DNA of 64,000 bases from Chryseobacterium sp. JAH. Its GTDB lineage: Bacteria; Bacteroidota; Bacteroidia; Flavobacteriales; Weeksellaceae. Position 1 is the stretch's first letter; every line of letters begins with the position of its first letter. The stretch covers positions 496,001 through 560,000 of the forward strand of contig NZ_LMAH01000001.1 in assembly GCF_001507335.1 (NCBI RefSeq). The letters are read 5' to 3'. Below the pieces are notes generated by a model. The model saw only the letters and a list, made by a program, of their open reading frames with translations, was not told the DNA's origin and made no database searches. The position numbers and the translations under genes are program-made. Of this stretch, positions 25,655-35,268 are shown piece by piece.

Positions 25655-26296
25655 TTAACCGATTCTTTTTTTAATGAATATTTCGTAAGATAAATAGAGA
25701 AGTGGTAAAGACATTGCACCCAAGTAAAGGATATTACTCATTGCCAATTGCGGATGCATGGTAATTGAATAAATCAGTCCAAAGAATGCACCGCCCAAAT
25801 GGGCAGCATGTCCCAAATTATCCCATTGTTTTGGGTTTAACATCATATAAACAGAATATCCGAAATACAGTGTTCCGAAAAGCCATCCCGGTAAAAAGTT
25901 TACACGGATCTCATTGGGTACCATTGCTATCGCCGCAAAAATTACACCTGAAACTGCACCAGAAGCACCAATTGCAGAATACCAAGGTTGTTTTTTGTAA
26001 ATAAAAAGACTAAATAAATTACCCAGAAACATTGAGGTAAAGTAGATAATTAAAAATCCTATCTCTCCAAAAAACTGGATTACAGCCCCTTGAAACAAAA
26101 AAAGAGAAAACATATTGAAAAATAAATGCATAAAATCAGCATGCAAAAATCCTGAACTGATTAATCTTACATATTCCTTTCTGTTGTTTATCGCTGCAAC
26201 ATTAAATTTATATTTTTCAAACATCGCTATATTATTCAGCCCGAAATAGCTGATAATACATGTTATGGCAATAATGATGATAACAATAATACTCAT
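25655..26296 (-). CDS. Rhomboid-family intramembrane serine protease
   Basis: A 213-residue protein with six predicted membrane segments. The catalytic serine is in SAIGASGAVSGVIFA (GxSG) and the catalytic histidine in LGHAAHLGGAFFG on a later helix. The L1/HN motif is seen as FLHADFMHLFFNMFSLFLF. It has no N-terminal zinc-finger or other soluble domain. Rhomboids cleave within transmembrane helices; no substrate can be predicted. It follows parC by 11 bases in the same orientation, so it is probably expressed from the parC transcript. Confidence 0.92.
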   Translation of the reverse strand: MSIIVIIIIAITCIISYFGLNNIAMFEKYKFNVAAINNRKEYVRLISSGFLHADFMHLFFNMFSLFLFQGAVIQFFGEIGFLIIYFTSMFLGNLFSLFIYKKQPWYSAIGASGAVSGVIFAAIAMVPNEIRVNFLPGWLFGTLYFGYSVYMMLNPKQWDNLGHAAHLGGAFFGLIYSITMHPQLAMSNILYLGAMSLPLLYLSYEIFIKKRIG

Positions 26297-26307
26297 AGTT
26301 TCTTTTT

Positions 26308-28890
26308 TTAATTCTCCGTATTTCCTCCTTCAAACAAATCACCGATAGTACCACCATCATCATCCACCGATGGAGTAAAATCTGGTTCTTCATAAACTTC
26401 CGGCTCTTCTTCTTCCGGTTCAGGAATGGTAATATTGATGTTTTTTACTTTAAATTTGGTAAACTGATTTCCGATCGCCTTAATCCCTTTGATACCGATG
26501 AATTCATCGATATTTACAGTTTCAGGATCACGTTCTTTACCTTTATCTTTTGCGAAAATAATTTCTGCAGTAGTACCGTTTGAAACCAGAATTCTTTCAA
26601 TAAAAGACTTCGGATGTTCAGACGGCATAAAGGTCTGTGCGTTGCTTGTGTTTTCGAGCAAAAATCTTTTGATAAAATAGATATCTTTTTCGCCGTCATA
26701 GTAAATACAAGTAATCGGCTGTTGTGGTCGCCACTTTTCAAGAATGATATATTCGTCGTCAAAGCGATTACCCAGATCAAAGCTGATTAGTTTTGCTTCA
26801 CCATGCGAATTAATGGTCAGAATTTTATCATCACCTTTGAAACTTCCCAATAAAGTTCCTCTCACATCAGCATTCAGACGTCTTACGGTATCATCAAACC
26901 AGATTTTTCTCGGGGCCAGTGTAGAAACACCTTCTTCTTTCAAATCTACTTTTTTGACTGAATATTTGGTCACTAAATTTCCTTTAGAATCACGTCCTTT
27001 GATTCCTATTTCAGAGAAATCAATATCCATCTTGTTTTTTCTGATTCTTGGATTCGGTTTTAACAGAACTGTTACAGTTTCTGCTTCCCCATTAGGATTT
27101 GCCGAAAAATAAAGGGTTTCAGAACCTTTTATATCTGAGGCTAAACGATAATCTGTATTTCTCGTCACACCGGTTACGGAAAAACGCTTCATGTAGTAGG
27201 GCCCCTGCATTCCTTCACGGTAAATCATGTTGTACACCGTACGCTTGTCATTTTTCTTCCAAATGGCAACATGCAGAATATCTTTTCCGATGAACGTTTT
27301 GGCTTCTACTTTTACCACTTTCATGCTTCCGTCTTTTCGGAAAGTGATGATGTCGTCAATATCCGAACAATCAAACAAAAACTGGTCTTTTTTCAGTGAA
27401 GTTCCTACGAAACCTTCTTCAAAATTGGCATAAAATTTTTCATTGGCAACAGCTACTTTAGAGGCATCGATGGTATCGAAAATTCTTAATTCTGTTTTAC
27501 GTTCTCTGCCTTTTCCGTATTTCTTCTGAATATTTAAATAATAATCAATTGCATAGGCAATAAGATTCCCCAAATGATGGCGTACCTGCTCTATCTTGCC
27601 TTCTAATGCAGCGATATTTTCTTTAAATTTATCTAAGTCGAATCTTGAAATTCTTTTAATTCTAATTTCAGTCAGTCTCAGGATATCTTCTTCTGTAACC
27701 TCTCTTAAAAGATGCGCCGTGTGAGGTTTTAATCCTTCCGCAATGGTTGTTAATACATCTTCCCAGCTTTTAACCTCTTCAATATCGTGATAAATTCTGT
27801 TTTCGATAAAAATCCTTTCCAGAGAAGAAAAATGCCAGCTTTCCTGTAATTCATTCAGCTCAATTTCCAATTCTTTTTTCAGCAACGAAACCGTATGGTC
27901 GGTATTCATTCTCAAAATTTCAGAAACATTGAGGAACATCGGTTTATCACCGACAATTACGCACGCATTGGGAGATATCGTAACCTGGCAGTCGGTAAAT
28001 GCATACAAAGCATCAATCGTTTTGTCAGGCGACACTTCATTGTGAAGATAGATTAGAATCTCAACTTTATCTGAAGTGTTATCTTCAATTTTTTTAATTT
28101 TAATTTTTCCTTTTTCATTGGCTTTAATGATTGAATCAATCAAATCACCAGTATTTTTAGAAAAAGGAAGCTCAGAAATCATCAGAGTATGTTTATCAAC
28201 CTGAGAAATCTTGGCTCTGGCTCGTACTTTCCCACCTCTGTGGCCGTCATTGTACTCTGAAACATCAAGAAAACCTGCCGTAAGAAAATCAGGAAAAAGC
28301 TCAAATCTTTTGCCTTTTAAATATGCAACAGATGCATTAATTAACTCATTAAAGTTATGCGGAAGAATTTTTGTAGAAAGCCCTACTCCAATTCCTTCAA
28401 CACCCTGTGCCAAAAGCAACGGGAATTTTACAGGTAAATCTACAGGCTCGTTATTTCTTCCGTCATAAGATTTAGACCACACTGTAGTTTTAGGGTTGAA
28501 AACGACTTCCAGGGCGAAAGGTGTAAGCCTTGCTTCAATATATCTCGCTGCCGCAGCAGAATCTCCCGTGTAAATATTTCCCCAGTTTCCCTGAGTATCA
28601 ATCAGTAATTCTCTTTGTCCGATTCCAACCATTGCATCGGTAATCGACGCATCACCGTGAGGGTGATATTTCATTGTATTTCCGACGATATTGGCCACTT
28701 TGTTGTATCTACCGTCCTCAAGCTCACGCATTGAGTGCATAATTCTACGCTGAACAGGCTTAAAACCATCATACACAGAAGGAATGGCTCTATCTAAAAT
28801 TACATAAGATGCATAATCCAGAAACCAGTCTTTATACAGTCCTGAAACCTTTTTTAAGCTTTCGCCTTCGTGCGAGTTGTCTTCTATCAT
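26308..28890 (-). CDS. parC: Topoisomerase IV subunit A (GyrA/ParC type)
   Basis: An 860-residue type IIA topoisomerase A subunit. The N-terminal breakage-reunion domain has KPVQRRIMHSM, HPHGDASITDAMVGIGQ and the catalytic tyrosine Tyr117 in AAAARYIEARL. The coiled coil and gate region follow, then a degenerate C-terminal beta-pinwheel. The tail is acidic (EPEPEEEEPEVYEEP). No intact GyrA box (QRRGGKG) is visible in the C-terminal domain, and the partner B gene is the short ParE type, so I call it ParC. It decatenates chromosomes. parE lies 170 bases upstream in the same orientation. Confidence 0.9.
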   Translation of the reverse strand: MIEDNSHEGESLKKVSGLYKDWFLDYASYVILDRAIPSVYDGFKPVQRRIMHSMRELEDGRYNKVANIVGNTMKYHPHGDASITDAMVGIGQRELLIDTQGNWGNIYTGDSAAAARYIEARLTPFALEVVFNPKTTVWSKSYDGRNNEPVDLPVKFPLLLAQGVEGIGVGLSTKILPHNFNELINASVAYLKGKRFELFPDFLTAGFLDVSEYNDGHRGGKVRARAKISQVDKHTLMISELPFSKNTGDLIDSIIKANEKGKIKIKKIEDNTSDKVEILIYLHNEVSPDKTIDALYAFTDCQVTISPNACVIVGDKPMFLNVSEILRMNTDHTVSLLKKELEIELNELQESWHFSSLERIFIENRIYHDIEEVKSWEDVLTTIAEGLKPHTAHLLREVTEEDILRLTEIRIKRISRFDLDKFKENIAALEGKIEQVRHHLGNLIAYAIDYYLNIQKKYGKGRERKTELRIFDTIDASKVAVANEKFYANFEEGFVGTSLKKDQFLFDCSDIDDIITFRKDGSMKVVKVEAKTFIGKDILHVAIWKKNDKRTVYNMIYREGMQGPYYMKRFSVTGVTRNTDYRLASDIKGSETLYFSANPNGEAETVTVLLKPNPRIRKNKMDIDFSEIGIKGRDSKGNLVTKYSVKKVDLKEEGVSTLAPRKIWFDDTVRRLNADVRGTLLGSFKGDDKILTINSHGEAKLISFDLGNRFDDEYIILEKWRPQQPITCIYYDGEKDIYFIKRFLLENTSNAQTFMPSEHPKSFIERILVSNGTTAEIIFAKDKGKERDPETVNIDEFIGIKGIKAIGNQFTKFKVKNINITIPEPEEEEPEVYEEPDFTPSVDDDGGTIGDLFEGGNTEN

Positions 28891-29060
28891 TGCTTTCTTA
28901 GTGTCTTCTTTCTTTATTTGTTTTTATCACTTTAATAAGCGAAAATTTTGAGTCGTTACTATTTTTGTTAAATAATATTTCTTATTTAAGCATGAGAATA
29001 AATTGAAAAATTATATAAGATGTTATTCTCTTTACCGGATCTCATTTGTTTTATCGATCT

Positions 29061-30950
29061 CTATAAAATTCCCTCTGCTTCACTTACAATTTCTTTATCG
29101 CTAATATTAGAATCCTCAACAACCAGATTTTCAAGGATAAAAACCTGTCTGTCGGGAGTATTTTTTCCCATATAAAATTCTAACAACTGCTCAATAGTTT
29201 GATCTTTCCCCAGTACAACGGGTTCTAGACGGATATCTTTCCCAATGAAATTTTTAAATTCGTCCGGTGAAATTTCTCCCAAACCTTTAAATCTCGTGAT
29301 CTCAGGGTTTTTCCCCAACTCATTTAAAGCCTTTACCCTTTCCAGTTCAGAATAGCAATATCTCGTTTCTTTCTTATTTCTTACTCTGAATAATGGAGTC
29401 TGAAGTATATATAAATGTCCGTTTTTAATGACATCTGGGAAAAACTGAAGGAAAAACGTAATCATCAGAAGTCTGATGTGCATACCGTCTACATCGGCAT
29501 CGGTAGCAATAATCACTTGGTTATATCTTAAATCTTCAAGACTTTCTTCAATATTCAAAGCCGCCTGCAGAAGGTTGAATTCTTCATTTTCATACACCAC
29601 TTTTTTCGTCAAACCATAACAGTTCAGAGGTTTACCTTTCAAAGAAAATACAGCCTGCGTTTCTACATCTCTTGATTTTGTGATAGATCCTGATGCAGAA
29701 TCTCCTTCGGTAATGAAAATCTGTGTTTCAGCTTTTCTTTCTGCCTTCTGATCGTTGTAATGCTGTCTGCAGTCACGAAGTTTTTTATTGTGAAGCGAAA
29801 CTTTTTTAGCTCTTTCTCTCGCCAATTTCTGAATTCCTGAAAGTTCTTTTCTTTCTCTTTCCGAGATTAAAATTTTTCTCTGTATCGCTTCAGCAATCTC
29901 AGGATTTTTATGCAGGAAATTATCTAATTTGCTTTTTAAGAAATCAATAATGAAAATTCTTACCGTCGGACCATTCGGGCCGATATCATTGGAACCTAAT
30001 TTTGTTTTCGTCTGAGATTCAAAAACGGGTTCTTCTACATTAATTGAAATTGCTGCAACAATAGACTTTCTGATGTCTGATGCGTCAAAATTCTTATTAA
30101 AAAATTCACGGATGGTTTTCACATACGCTTCGCGGAAAGCATTCAAATGCGTACCACCCTGCGTTGTATTCTGTCCGTTTACGAATGAAAAGTAAGTTTC
30201 TGTCTGAGATTTATCGGTATGCGTTACCGCCAGTTCGATGTCATTATCTCTCAAATGAACAATCGGATACAGTACATCATTTTCCAGTTCTTCTTCTAAC
30301 AAATCTTTAAGACCGTTTTCAGAATAAAAAGTTTCGCCGTTAAAAAGAATTTTCAATCCGGGATTCAGATAAGAATAGTTGCGGAGCATTCTTTCGATAT
30401 ACTCTTTTCTAAATTTAAAATGAAGAAAAATATCAGCATCCGGTACAAAAGAAATTTCTGTTCCGTTTCTGTCTGACGTATCTTTTTCGGCGTGATCTTC
30501 GGTGATGATTCCTCTTGAGAACTCAGCCATTTTCATCTTCCCTTCACGGAAAGATCGTACACGGAAATAATCAGAAAGTGCATTTACCGCTTTTGTTCCG
30601 ACACCATTTAGACCCACTGATTTTTTGAAGGCTTTGCTGTCGTATTTACCACCGGTATTCATTTTTGAAACTGCATCCACTACTTTACCTAACGGAATTC
30701 CACGACCAAAATCTCGAATCGTAACTTTTCCGTCGTCGACTTTTATTTCAATTCTCTTACCGGATTTCATTCTGAACTCATCAATCGAGTTATCGAGAAT
30801 TTCTTTAAGTAAAATATAGATTCCATCATCCGCAGACGAGCCATCTCCCAACTTCCCGATGTACATACCGGGACGTAAACGAATATGCTCCTGCCAATCG
30901 AGGGTTCTGATGTTATCTTCGGAATATACAGGGTTTATTTCTTGTGACAT
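29061..30950 (-). CDS. parE: Topoisomerase IV subunit B (GyrB/ParE type)
   Basis: A 629-residue ATPase subunit. The GHKL nucleotide site shows [14 protein letters not shown] and [13 protein letters not shown], with [17 protein letters not shown]. The transducer domain includes [17 protein letters not shown]. The C-terminal TOPRIM region has [11 protein letters not shown] and [20 protein letters not shown]. It lacks the insert of E. coli GyrB and sits beside a parC-type gene, so ParE is the better name. It is preceded by a good Bacteroidetes promoter. Confidence 0.92.
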   Translation of the reverse strand: MSQEINPVYSEDNIRTLDWQEHIRLRPGMYIGKLGDGSSADDGIYILLKEILDNSIDEFRMKSGKRIEIKVDDGKVTIRDFGRGIPLGKVVDAVSKMNTGGKYDSKAFKKSVGLNGVGTKAVNALSDYFRVRSFREGKMKMAEFSRGIITEDHAEKDTSDRNGTEISFVPDADIFLHFKFRKEYIERMLRNYSYLNPGLKILFNGETFYSENGLKDLLEEELENDVLYPIVHLRDNDIELAVTHTDKSQTETYFSFVNGQNTTQGGTHLNAFREAYVKTIREFFNKNFDASDIRKSIVAAISINVEEPVFESQTKTKLGSNDIGPNGPTVRIFIIDFLKSKLDNFLHKNPEIAEAIQRKILISERERKELSGIQKLARERAKKVSLHNKKLRDCRQHYNDQKAERKAETQIFITEGDSASGSITKSRDVETQAVFSLKGKPLNCYGLTKKVVYENEEFNLLQAALNIEESLEDLRYNQVIIATDADVDGMHIRLLMITFFLQFFPDVIKNGHLYILQTPLFRVRNKKETRYCYSELERVKALNELGKNPEITRFKGLGEISPDEFKNFIGKDIRLEPVVLGKDQTIEQLLEFYMGKNTPDRQVFILENLVVEDSNISDKEIVSEAEGIL

Positions 30951-30962
30951 AGATTATTTCAG

Positions 30963-30991
30963 CAAACATACAAAAGTACGGAATCAAACAA
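30963..30991 (-). promoter_or_regulatory. Bacteroidetes-type promoter of parE
   Basis: On the minus strand TTG (30989-30991), an 18-bp spacer and TATGTTTG (30963-30970) match the -33/-7 consensus. A second -7 match, TACTTTTG, overlaps the spacer at 30971-30978. The start codon is 13 bases below the -7 box, so the leader would be very short. Confidence 0.6.
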
Positions 30992-31091
30992 AAATATCCG
31001 AATATTTTAACTCATTTTTTACTATTATTTCTCATAAAAAAGCGGTTTTATTTTTTTAATTATAAAACAAATTTCAATAATACAATATCAT

Positions 31092-31099
31092 TAAATTTG
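31092..31099 (+). promoter_or_regulatory. Candidate -7 element for the aminotransferase gene
   Basis: TAAATTTG matches TAnnTTTG. No TTG lies at the standard distance upstream. It supports the ATG at 31141 (leader about 35 bases) over the one at 31105, which would be almost leaderless. Confidence 0.35.
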
Positions 31100-31140
31100 A
31101 AAAAATGCAGTACATTCGGACTAAGCAAAAAATCCAGTTC

Positions 31141-32289
31141 ATGATACATCTTCCTTTTTCTAAACTTTCTAATGTAGGAACCACCATTTTTAGTCAGATG
31201 ACACAGTTAGCCAATGAAAATGAGGCCATCAATTTATCACAGGGATTTCCTGATTTTATGCCTGATTCAGAATTGTTGGATCATGTTAATCATTTTATTC
31301 AAAAAGGTTTTAACCAATACGCTCCTATGGGAGGAATGATTGGGTTGAAGGAAGAAATTGCAAGAAAAATAGAGAACAGCCATCAGGCGGTGTACCATCC
31401 TGATTCAGAAATCACCATTACCGCAGGCGGAACTCAGGCTATTTTCACCACGATTGCCACGTTCGTAAAAAAAGATGATGAAGTCATAATTTTCGAACCT
31501 GCTTATGACTGCTACGAACCAACGGTTGAACTGTTCGGAGGAATTGTAAAACGATTTGAAATGAAAGCTCCCAATTATGAAATTGATTGGAATGTAGTGA
31601 AAAATTTGGTTTCAGAAAAAACGAAAATGATTATTCTGAACAATCCGAACAATCCATCAGGCAGGATTTTAAAGGAAAATGATATTCAGGAATTAATTAA
31701 GATTGTGAAAGATACTTCCATACTGATTTTGAGTGATGAAGTCTATGAAAATATCGTTTTTGACGGAAAAGAACATTTAAGCATCTGTAAATATCCAGAA
31801 CTGAAAGAAAGAAGTCTTTTGGTTGCATCTTTCGGTAAACTTTTCCATGTGACAGGTTGGAAAATCGGATATTGTGCCGCTCCCAAAGCTTTAACAGATG
31901 AATTCAGAAAAATTCACCAGTTCAATGTATTTTCTGTCAACACACCGATTCAAATGGCTTTGGCTGAATATATGAAAAATGATGAGCATTATTTTGGGTT
32001 AAATCAATTTTTTCAGGAAAAAAGAGACTTTTTAAGAGAAGGATTAGCGCAAACTTCATTTGAATTGCTCGATTGTGAAGGATCGTATTTTCAGGCTTTG
32101 AAGTTTGATAAAATTTCAGACAAACTAGATTTTGACTTTGCAAAAGAATTAACGGTTACCCATAAAGTAGCGAGTGTTCCGTTCTCATCTTTCTATAAAA
32201 ATAAACTGAGTGAAAATGTAATCAGATTGTGCTTTGCCAAGAAGCAGGAAACTCTTGAAAGAGCGATTGAAAATTTGGCCAAGTTGTAA
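31141..32289 (+). CDS. Methionine/kynurenine-type PLP aminotransferase (class I/II)
   Basis: A PLP enzyme of about 382 residues from the preferred ATG at 31141 (MIHLPFSKLSNVGTTIFSQM). An upstream in-frame ATG at 31105 would add 12 residues that do not look conserved. Signatures are NLSQGFPDF, GGTQAIFTTI, NNPNNPSGR, LSDEVYENIVFDG and the PLP-lysine region SFGKLFHVTGWKIGYC. This layout is typical of the methionine aminotransferase (YbdL-like) and kynurenine aminotransferase group. It probably completes methionine salvage by transaminating 2-oxo-4-methylthiobutanoate, but the exact substrate is inferred. Confidence 0.88.
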   Translation: MIHLPFSKLSNVGTTIFSQMTQLANENEAINLSQGFPDFMPDSELLDHVNHFIQKGFNQYAPMGGMIGLKEEIARKIENSHQAVYHPDSEITITAGGTQAIFTTIATFVKKDDEVIIFEPAYDCYEPTVELFGGIVKRFEMKAPNYEIDWNVVKNLVSEKTKMIILNNPNNPSGRILKENDIQELIKIVKDTSILILSDEVYENIVFDGKEHLSICKYPELKERSLLVASFGKLFHVTGWKIGYCAAPKALTDEFRKIHQFNVFSVNTPIQMALAEYMKNDEHYFGLNQFFQEKRDFLREGLAQTSFELLDCEGSYFQALKFDKISDKLDFDFAKELTVTHKVASVPFSSFYKNKLSENVIRLCFAKKQETLERAIENLAKL

Positions 32290-32297
32290 AAAATAAA

Positions 32298-32366
32298 TCT
32301 CTCGCAGATTCAGCAAATCGAGCAGATTTTTATTTGATCTGCGTAGTCCACTCAATCTGCGAGAGA
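32298..32366. repeat. Dispersed intergenic inverted repeat acting as terminator
   Basis: TCTCTCGCAGATT (32298-32310) and AATCTGCGAGAGA (32354-32366) are perfect 13-base inverted repeats; a nested GCAGAT/ATCTGC pair lies inside. The CGCAGATT/AATCTGCG sequence is a repeat type often seen between Flavobacteriia genes. It lies between two converging genes and is flanked by A- and T-rich sequence, so it may terminate both. Confidence 0.6.
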
Positions 32367-32379
32367 AAAAATATTTTAT

Positions 32380-33141
32380 TTAAAAGAACATTCCACCTGA
32401 AGCTTCAATTCTCTGCGCTGTAATCCAACGAGCATCTTCAGTACACAAAAAAGCTACTACTCCACCGATATCATCCGGCAAGCCGGCTCTTCCTAAAGCT
32501 GTATTTCCGGCAATCATTGCGTTGATATTTTCATCATCCCTCGTTCTTCCACCACCAAAATCGGTTTCAATAGCTCCCGGAGCAACCACGTTCACTTTTA
32601 TTTTTCTTGATCCCAATTCTTTAGCCATATATTTTGTCAACATTTCAACTCCGGCTTTCATAGAACCATACACTGATGATCCCGGCAATGCAAATCTTGC
32701 CAATCCTGAAGAAATATTAATAATTCCGCCACCATCGTTCAAGAATGGCAAAAATTTCTGCGTTAGAAAGAATACCCCTTTAAAATGAATATTGAACATA
32801 TCTTCTACCTGCTCTTCAGTAGTTTCCATGATCGGAGAATACAAAGCAGTTCCTGCATTATTGATCAGATAATCAATGTTTCCGCTTTGCATATTTTCTT
32901 TTAAATGATTATTTACATTGTTAATAAAAGCGTCAAAACTTTTAATATCTCTCGTATCTAACTGAAAAGCTGCCGCATTCCTTCCCAAAGCTTTAATTTC
33001 ATTTACGACGTTTTCAGCTTCTTCTTTATTGCTATGATAGGTAATAATGACATCCAAACCTTTCTCAGCAATTTTCAATGCTGAATTTTTTCCTAAGCCA
33101 CGGCTTGCGCCTGTTACTAATGCTATTTTAACTGTATTCAT
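32380..33141 (-). CDS. Short-chain dehydrogenase/reductase
   Basis: A 253-residue classical SDR. The cofactor-binding glycine motif is TGASRGLGKNSA near the N-terminus, NNAG is present (LINNAGTAL), and the active site is Ser in IINISSG with YGSMK (Tyr-x3-Lys). The ending SGGMFF is usual for SDRs. The acidic/basic pattern after the second strand (TYHSNKEEAE) favours NADP(H) over NAD(H), but this is a weak inference. Substrate unknown. It lies 86 bases downstream of an AraC-type regulator in the same orientation, which may control it. Confidence 0.88.
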   Translation of the reverse strand: MNTVKIALVTGASRGLGKNSALKIAEKGLDVIITYHSNKEEAENVVNEIKALGRNAAAFQLDTRDIKSFDAFINNVNNHLKENMQSGNIDYLINNAGTALYSPIMETTEEQVEDMFNIHFKGVFFLTQKFLPFLNDGGGIINISSGLARFALPGSSVYGSMKAGVEMLTKYMAKELGSRKIKVNVVAPGAIETDFGGGRTRDDENINAMIAGNTALGRAGLPDDIGGVVAFLCTEDARWITAQRIEASGGMFF

Positions 33142-33227
33142 TTTTGGTATTTTTTGTTAGGACAAAGTTCAGCTGTTCTCATGCAAATATGGTTGCTTCA
33201 ATCAATCTAAAATTTGCAAAATTCAAA

Positions 33228-34166
33228 TCATGAGCGAAATTCAAGAGGCGCAAATGAAGTTTTTCGTTTGAAGAAATTAGAAAAATGAGCAATTTCTTCA
33301 AAACCTAATGCGTAGGAAATTTCAGACACATTCCACTTGGTTTGTTTTAATAAGATCTTAGCTTCCTGAATGATTCGATCTGCAATAAATTCAGTCGTTG
33401 TTTTTCCTGTGCTTTCTTTTAAATTTTTATTTAAATAATTCACGTGAATTGCCAATCTGTCTGCGTAATCTTTAGCTACCTTCAGCTGAATTCTCTGATC
33501 GGGAGACTCAATCGGAAACTGTCTTTCCAGCAGTTCAATAAACAGAGATACTACACGGTGGGATGCATTTTGCGAAGTTGAAGTTTTGGCCGCGGGTTGT
33601 AATTTTTGGCCGTAATGAATCAGTTCAAAAACATAATTACGGATCAGGTCATATTTAAAAGCATACTCAGAATCAATCTCTTTTTTGATTTTTGAAAACA
33701 GAAATTCAATTTCATCAGCAAGCTCATCATCAATTTCAAAGACTGGAATTGCTCCCGGTTGAAACAAAGGCAAATCTTCCAAAACATGCTGTGATGAATT
33801 TTTAGTGAAAAAATCAGCAGTAAAAACGCAGAAACTTCCTTTCTGATCTGCATCTTCAGGAACATAATGATATGGAACTTTTGGGGTTGCAAAAAGCAGC
33901 GCATTCTTTTTTATCGAAATCACTTTGTCTGCATATTCTGCTCTGTTTTTTCCTCTGATCAGACTTATTTTATAGTATTTCCTCCTGTTGTAAGGCATTT
34001 CGGAATTTTTTTTGACATTAGCGATTGTTTGGGCAATATCAAAAACATTAAAATGACCAATATCTTTATGAAGACCTTTTGGAAATATGCTTTCCAAATC
34101 TTTACCAAGCAACTGTGCCATATCACCATAAAAATCTTCTAAAGAAGCATGAGCTATTTTTTCCAT
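33228..34166 (-). CDS. AraC-family transcriptional regulator
   Basis: A 312-residue protein. The C-terminal third holds two helix-turn-helix motifs: DYADRLAIHVNYLNKNLKES (first) and WNVSEISYALGFEEIAHFSNFFKRKTSFAPLEFR (second, the classical AraC signature read in two parts). The N-terminal two thirds is a cupin-like sensor region (YKISLIRGKNRAEYADKVIS, LLFATPKVPYHY). It has no membrane segment. It precedes the SDR gene on the same strand, and a divergent exported-protein gene begins 130 bases away; either could be its target. Confidence 0.88.
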   Translation of the reverse strand: MEKIAHASLEDFYGDMAQLLGKDLESIFPKGLHKDIGHFNVFDIAQTIANVKKNSEMPYNRRKYYKISLIRGKNRAEYADKVISIKKNALLFATPKVPYHYVPEDADQKGSFCVFTADFFTKNSSQHVLEDLPLFQPGAIPVFEIDDELADEIEFLFSKIKKEIDSEYAFKYDLIRNYVFELIHYGQKLQPAAKTSTSQNASHRVVSLFIELLERQFPIESPDQRIQLKVAKDYADRLAIHVNYLNKNLKESTGKTTTEFIADRIIQEAKILLKQTKWNVSEISYALGFEEIAHFSNFFKRKTSFAPLEFRS

Positions 34167-34249
34167 GATAGGGAATTTGTATAAATCAAATATAGCGAGT
34201 TTTCGAACATCATTTTTAAATTTAAATGAAAAATACCCCTTTTGGGTAA

Positions 34250-34280
34250 TTGACCGATCTTGATATTATCTCTAATTTTG
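34250..34280 (+). promoter_or_regulatory. Bacteroidetes-type promoter of the 34297 gene
   Basis: TTG (34250-34252), a 20-bp spacer and TAATTTTG (34273-34280) match the -33/-7 consensus. The ATG is 16 bases beyond the -7 box. Confidence 0.65.
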
Positions 34281-34296
34281 ATCAAAACTAATAACT

Positions 34297-35166
34297 ATGA
34301 AACCTCAAACATTACAATTGTTCTTCACAATTCTGTCATCATGCTTTGCTCTGATGTTTGCACAATCTAGCTTTAAAGACAAAAATCTACAATTTGTAGA
34401 AGAAATTGCATCAGTAAGTCAAAACGACATCAAAAGCTATATGAAGAAAAAAGGATTTTCACTAGAAGATTCTGATAACAAGTTTAACTCAAAATTATTT
34501 GCGTTCACGAACTCGTCTGATCAAAATGCTGTGATTGGATACACTGATGCCGGGAAATTATACAGCGTATATCTTAGCGTGAAAGAAAATATTTCTGCTG
34601 CAGAATCTGAATTGAAAAGTCAGCAATTCAAAGAAGAAGATGATCTTTTTAAGAAAAGCAGTTATAAATATTCTTTTAGTACTTATAAATCTACAGATGG
34701 AAACTCTTTGACATTATTTACAGATGAAATCAACACAGTAAAGCCGTCGAAAAATGACCGTTTGGTAACCGTTGACAGATTAAAAGAAGTACTGGGGCAA
34801 AATAATAAATCTGTACAAAAAATATTAGTCCAGAAAAAATATTTTCATGATGAAAGTTTAGATGATGAGGAAGATGGGCGAAGTGAAGAAGTTTTTATAG
34901 ACATCGATTATGAAACAGAAATCGTGGTAACCTACAAAAGCGGAAAATCTTTTATCGTGGAAACAGATAACATCACTGAAGAAGATTATAATAATGTACT
35001 GCAATGGTTGAAATCTAATAGAAATGAAAAAATGGAGACTGAAAGAGCTTTTCTCAAATCAAGAGATTCGTGGGATATTCTAAATGGCGATTACACTGTA
35101 TTTCTCTCGTATGAAAATGAACCCAACTTCAAACCTTCTAAAATCACTTTGCGTAAAAACGACTAA
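34297..35166 (+). CDS. Exported protein of unknown function
   Basis: A 289-residue protein with a signal peptide ending near CFALMFAQS. The mature sequence is rich in Lys, Asp, Glu and Ser, with no membrane helix. Segments such as VNGDYTVFLSYENEP-like C-terminal strands (here LNGDYTVFLSYENE) and SVYLSVKENISAAESELKSQ suggest an alpha/beta envelope protein. I do not recognise a family. It has its own promoter and a downstream hairpin terminator. Confidence 0.75.
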   Translation: MKPQTLQLFFTILSSCFALMFAQSSFKDKNLQFVEEIASVSQNDIKSYMKKKGFSLEDSDNKFNSKLFAFTNSSDQNAVIGYTDAGKLYSVYLSVKENISAAESELKSQQFKEEDDLFKKSSYKYSFSTYKSTDGNSLTLFTDEINTVKPSKNDRLVTVDRLKEVLGQNNKSVQKILVQKKYFHDESLDDEEDGRSEEVFIDIDYETEIVVTYKSGKSFIVETDNITEEDYNNVLQWLKSNRNEKMETERAFLKSRDSWDILNGDYTVFLSYENEPNFKPSKITLRKND

Positions 35167-35204
35167 GATAGAATTAAAGTCAAGATCTATATAATTTTAA
35201 CAAA

Positions 35205-35240
35205 GCAAAAGCGCTCCCAAAATTCATGGAAGCGCTCTTT
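35205..35240. terminator. Terminator between converging genes
   Basis: AGCGCT (35210-35215) pairs with AGCGCT (35231-35236), extended by CC/GG with one bulged A and flanked by A-run and T-run. Confidence 0.65.
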
Positions 35241-35268
35241 AAAATACTATAACTAACTTTTAATACTT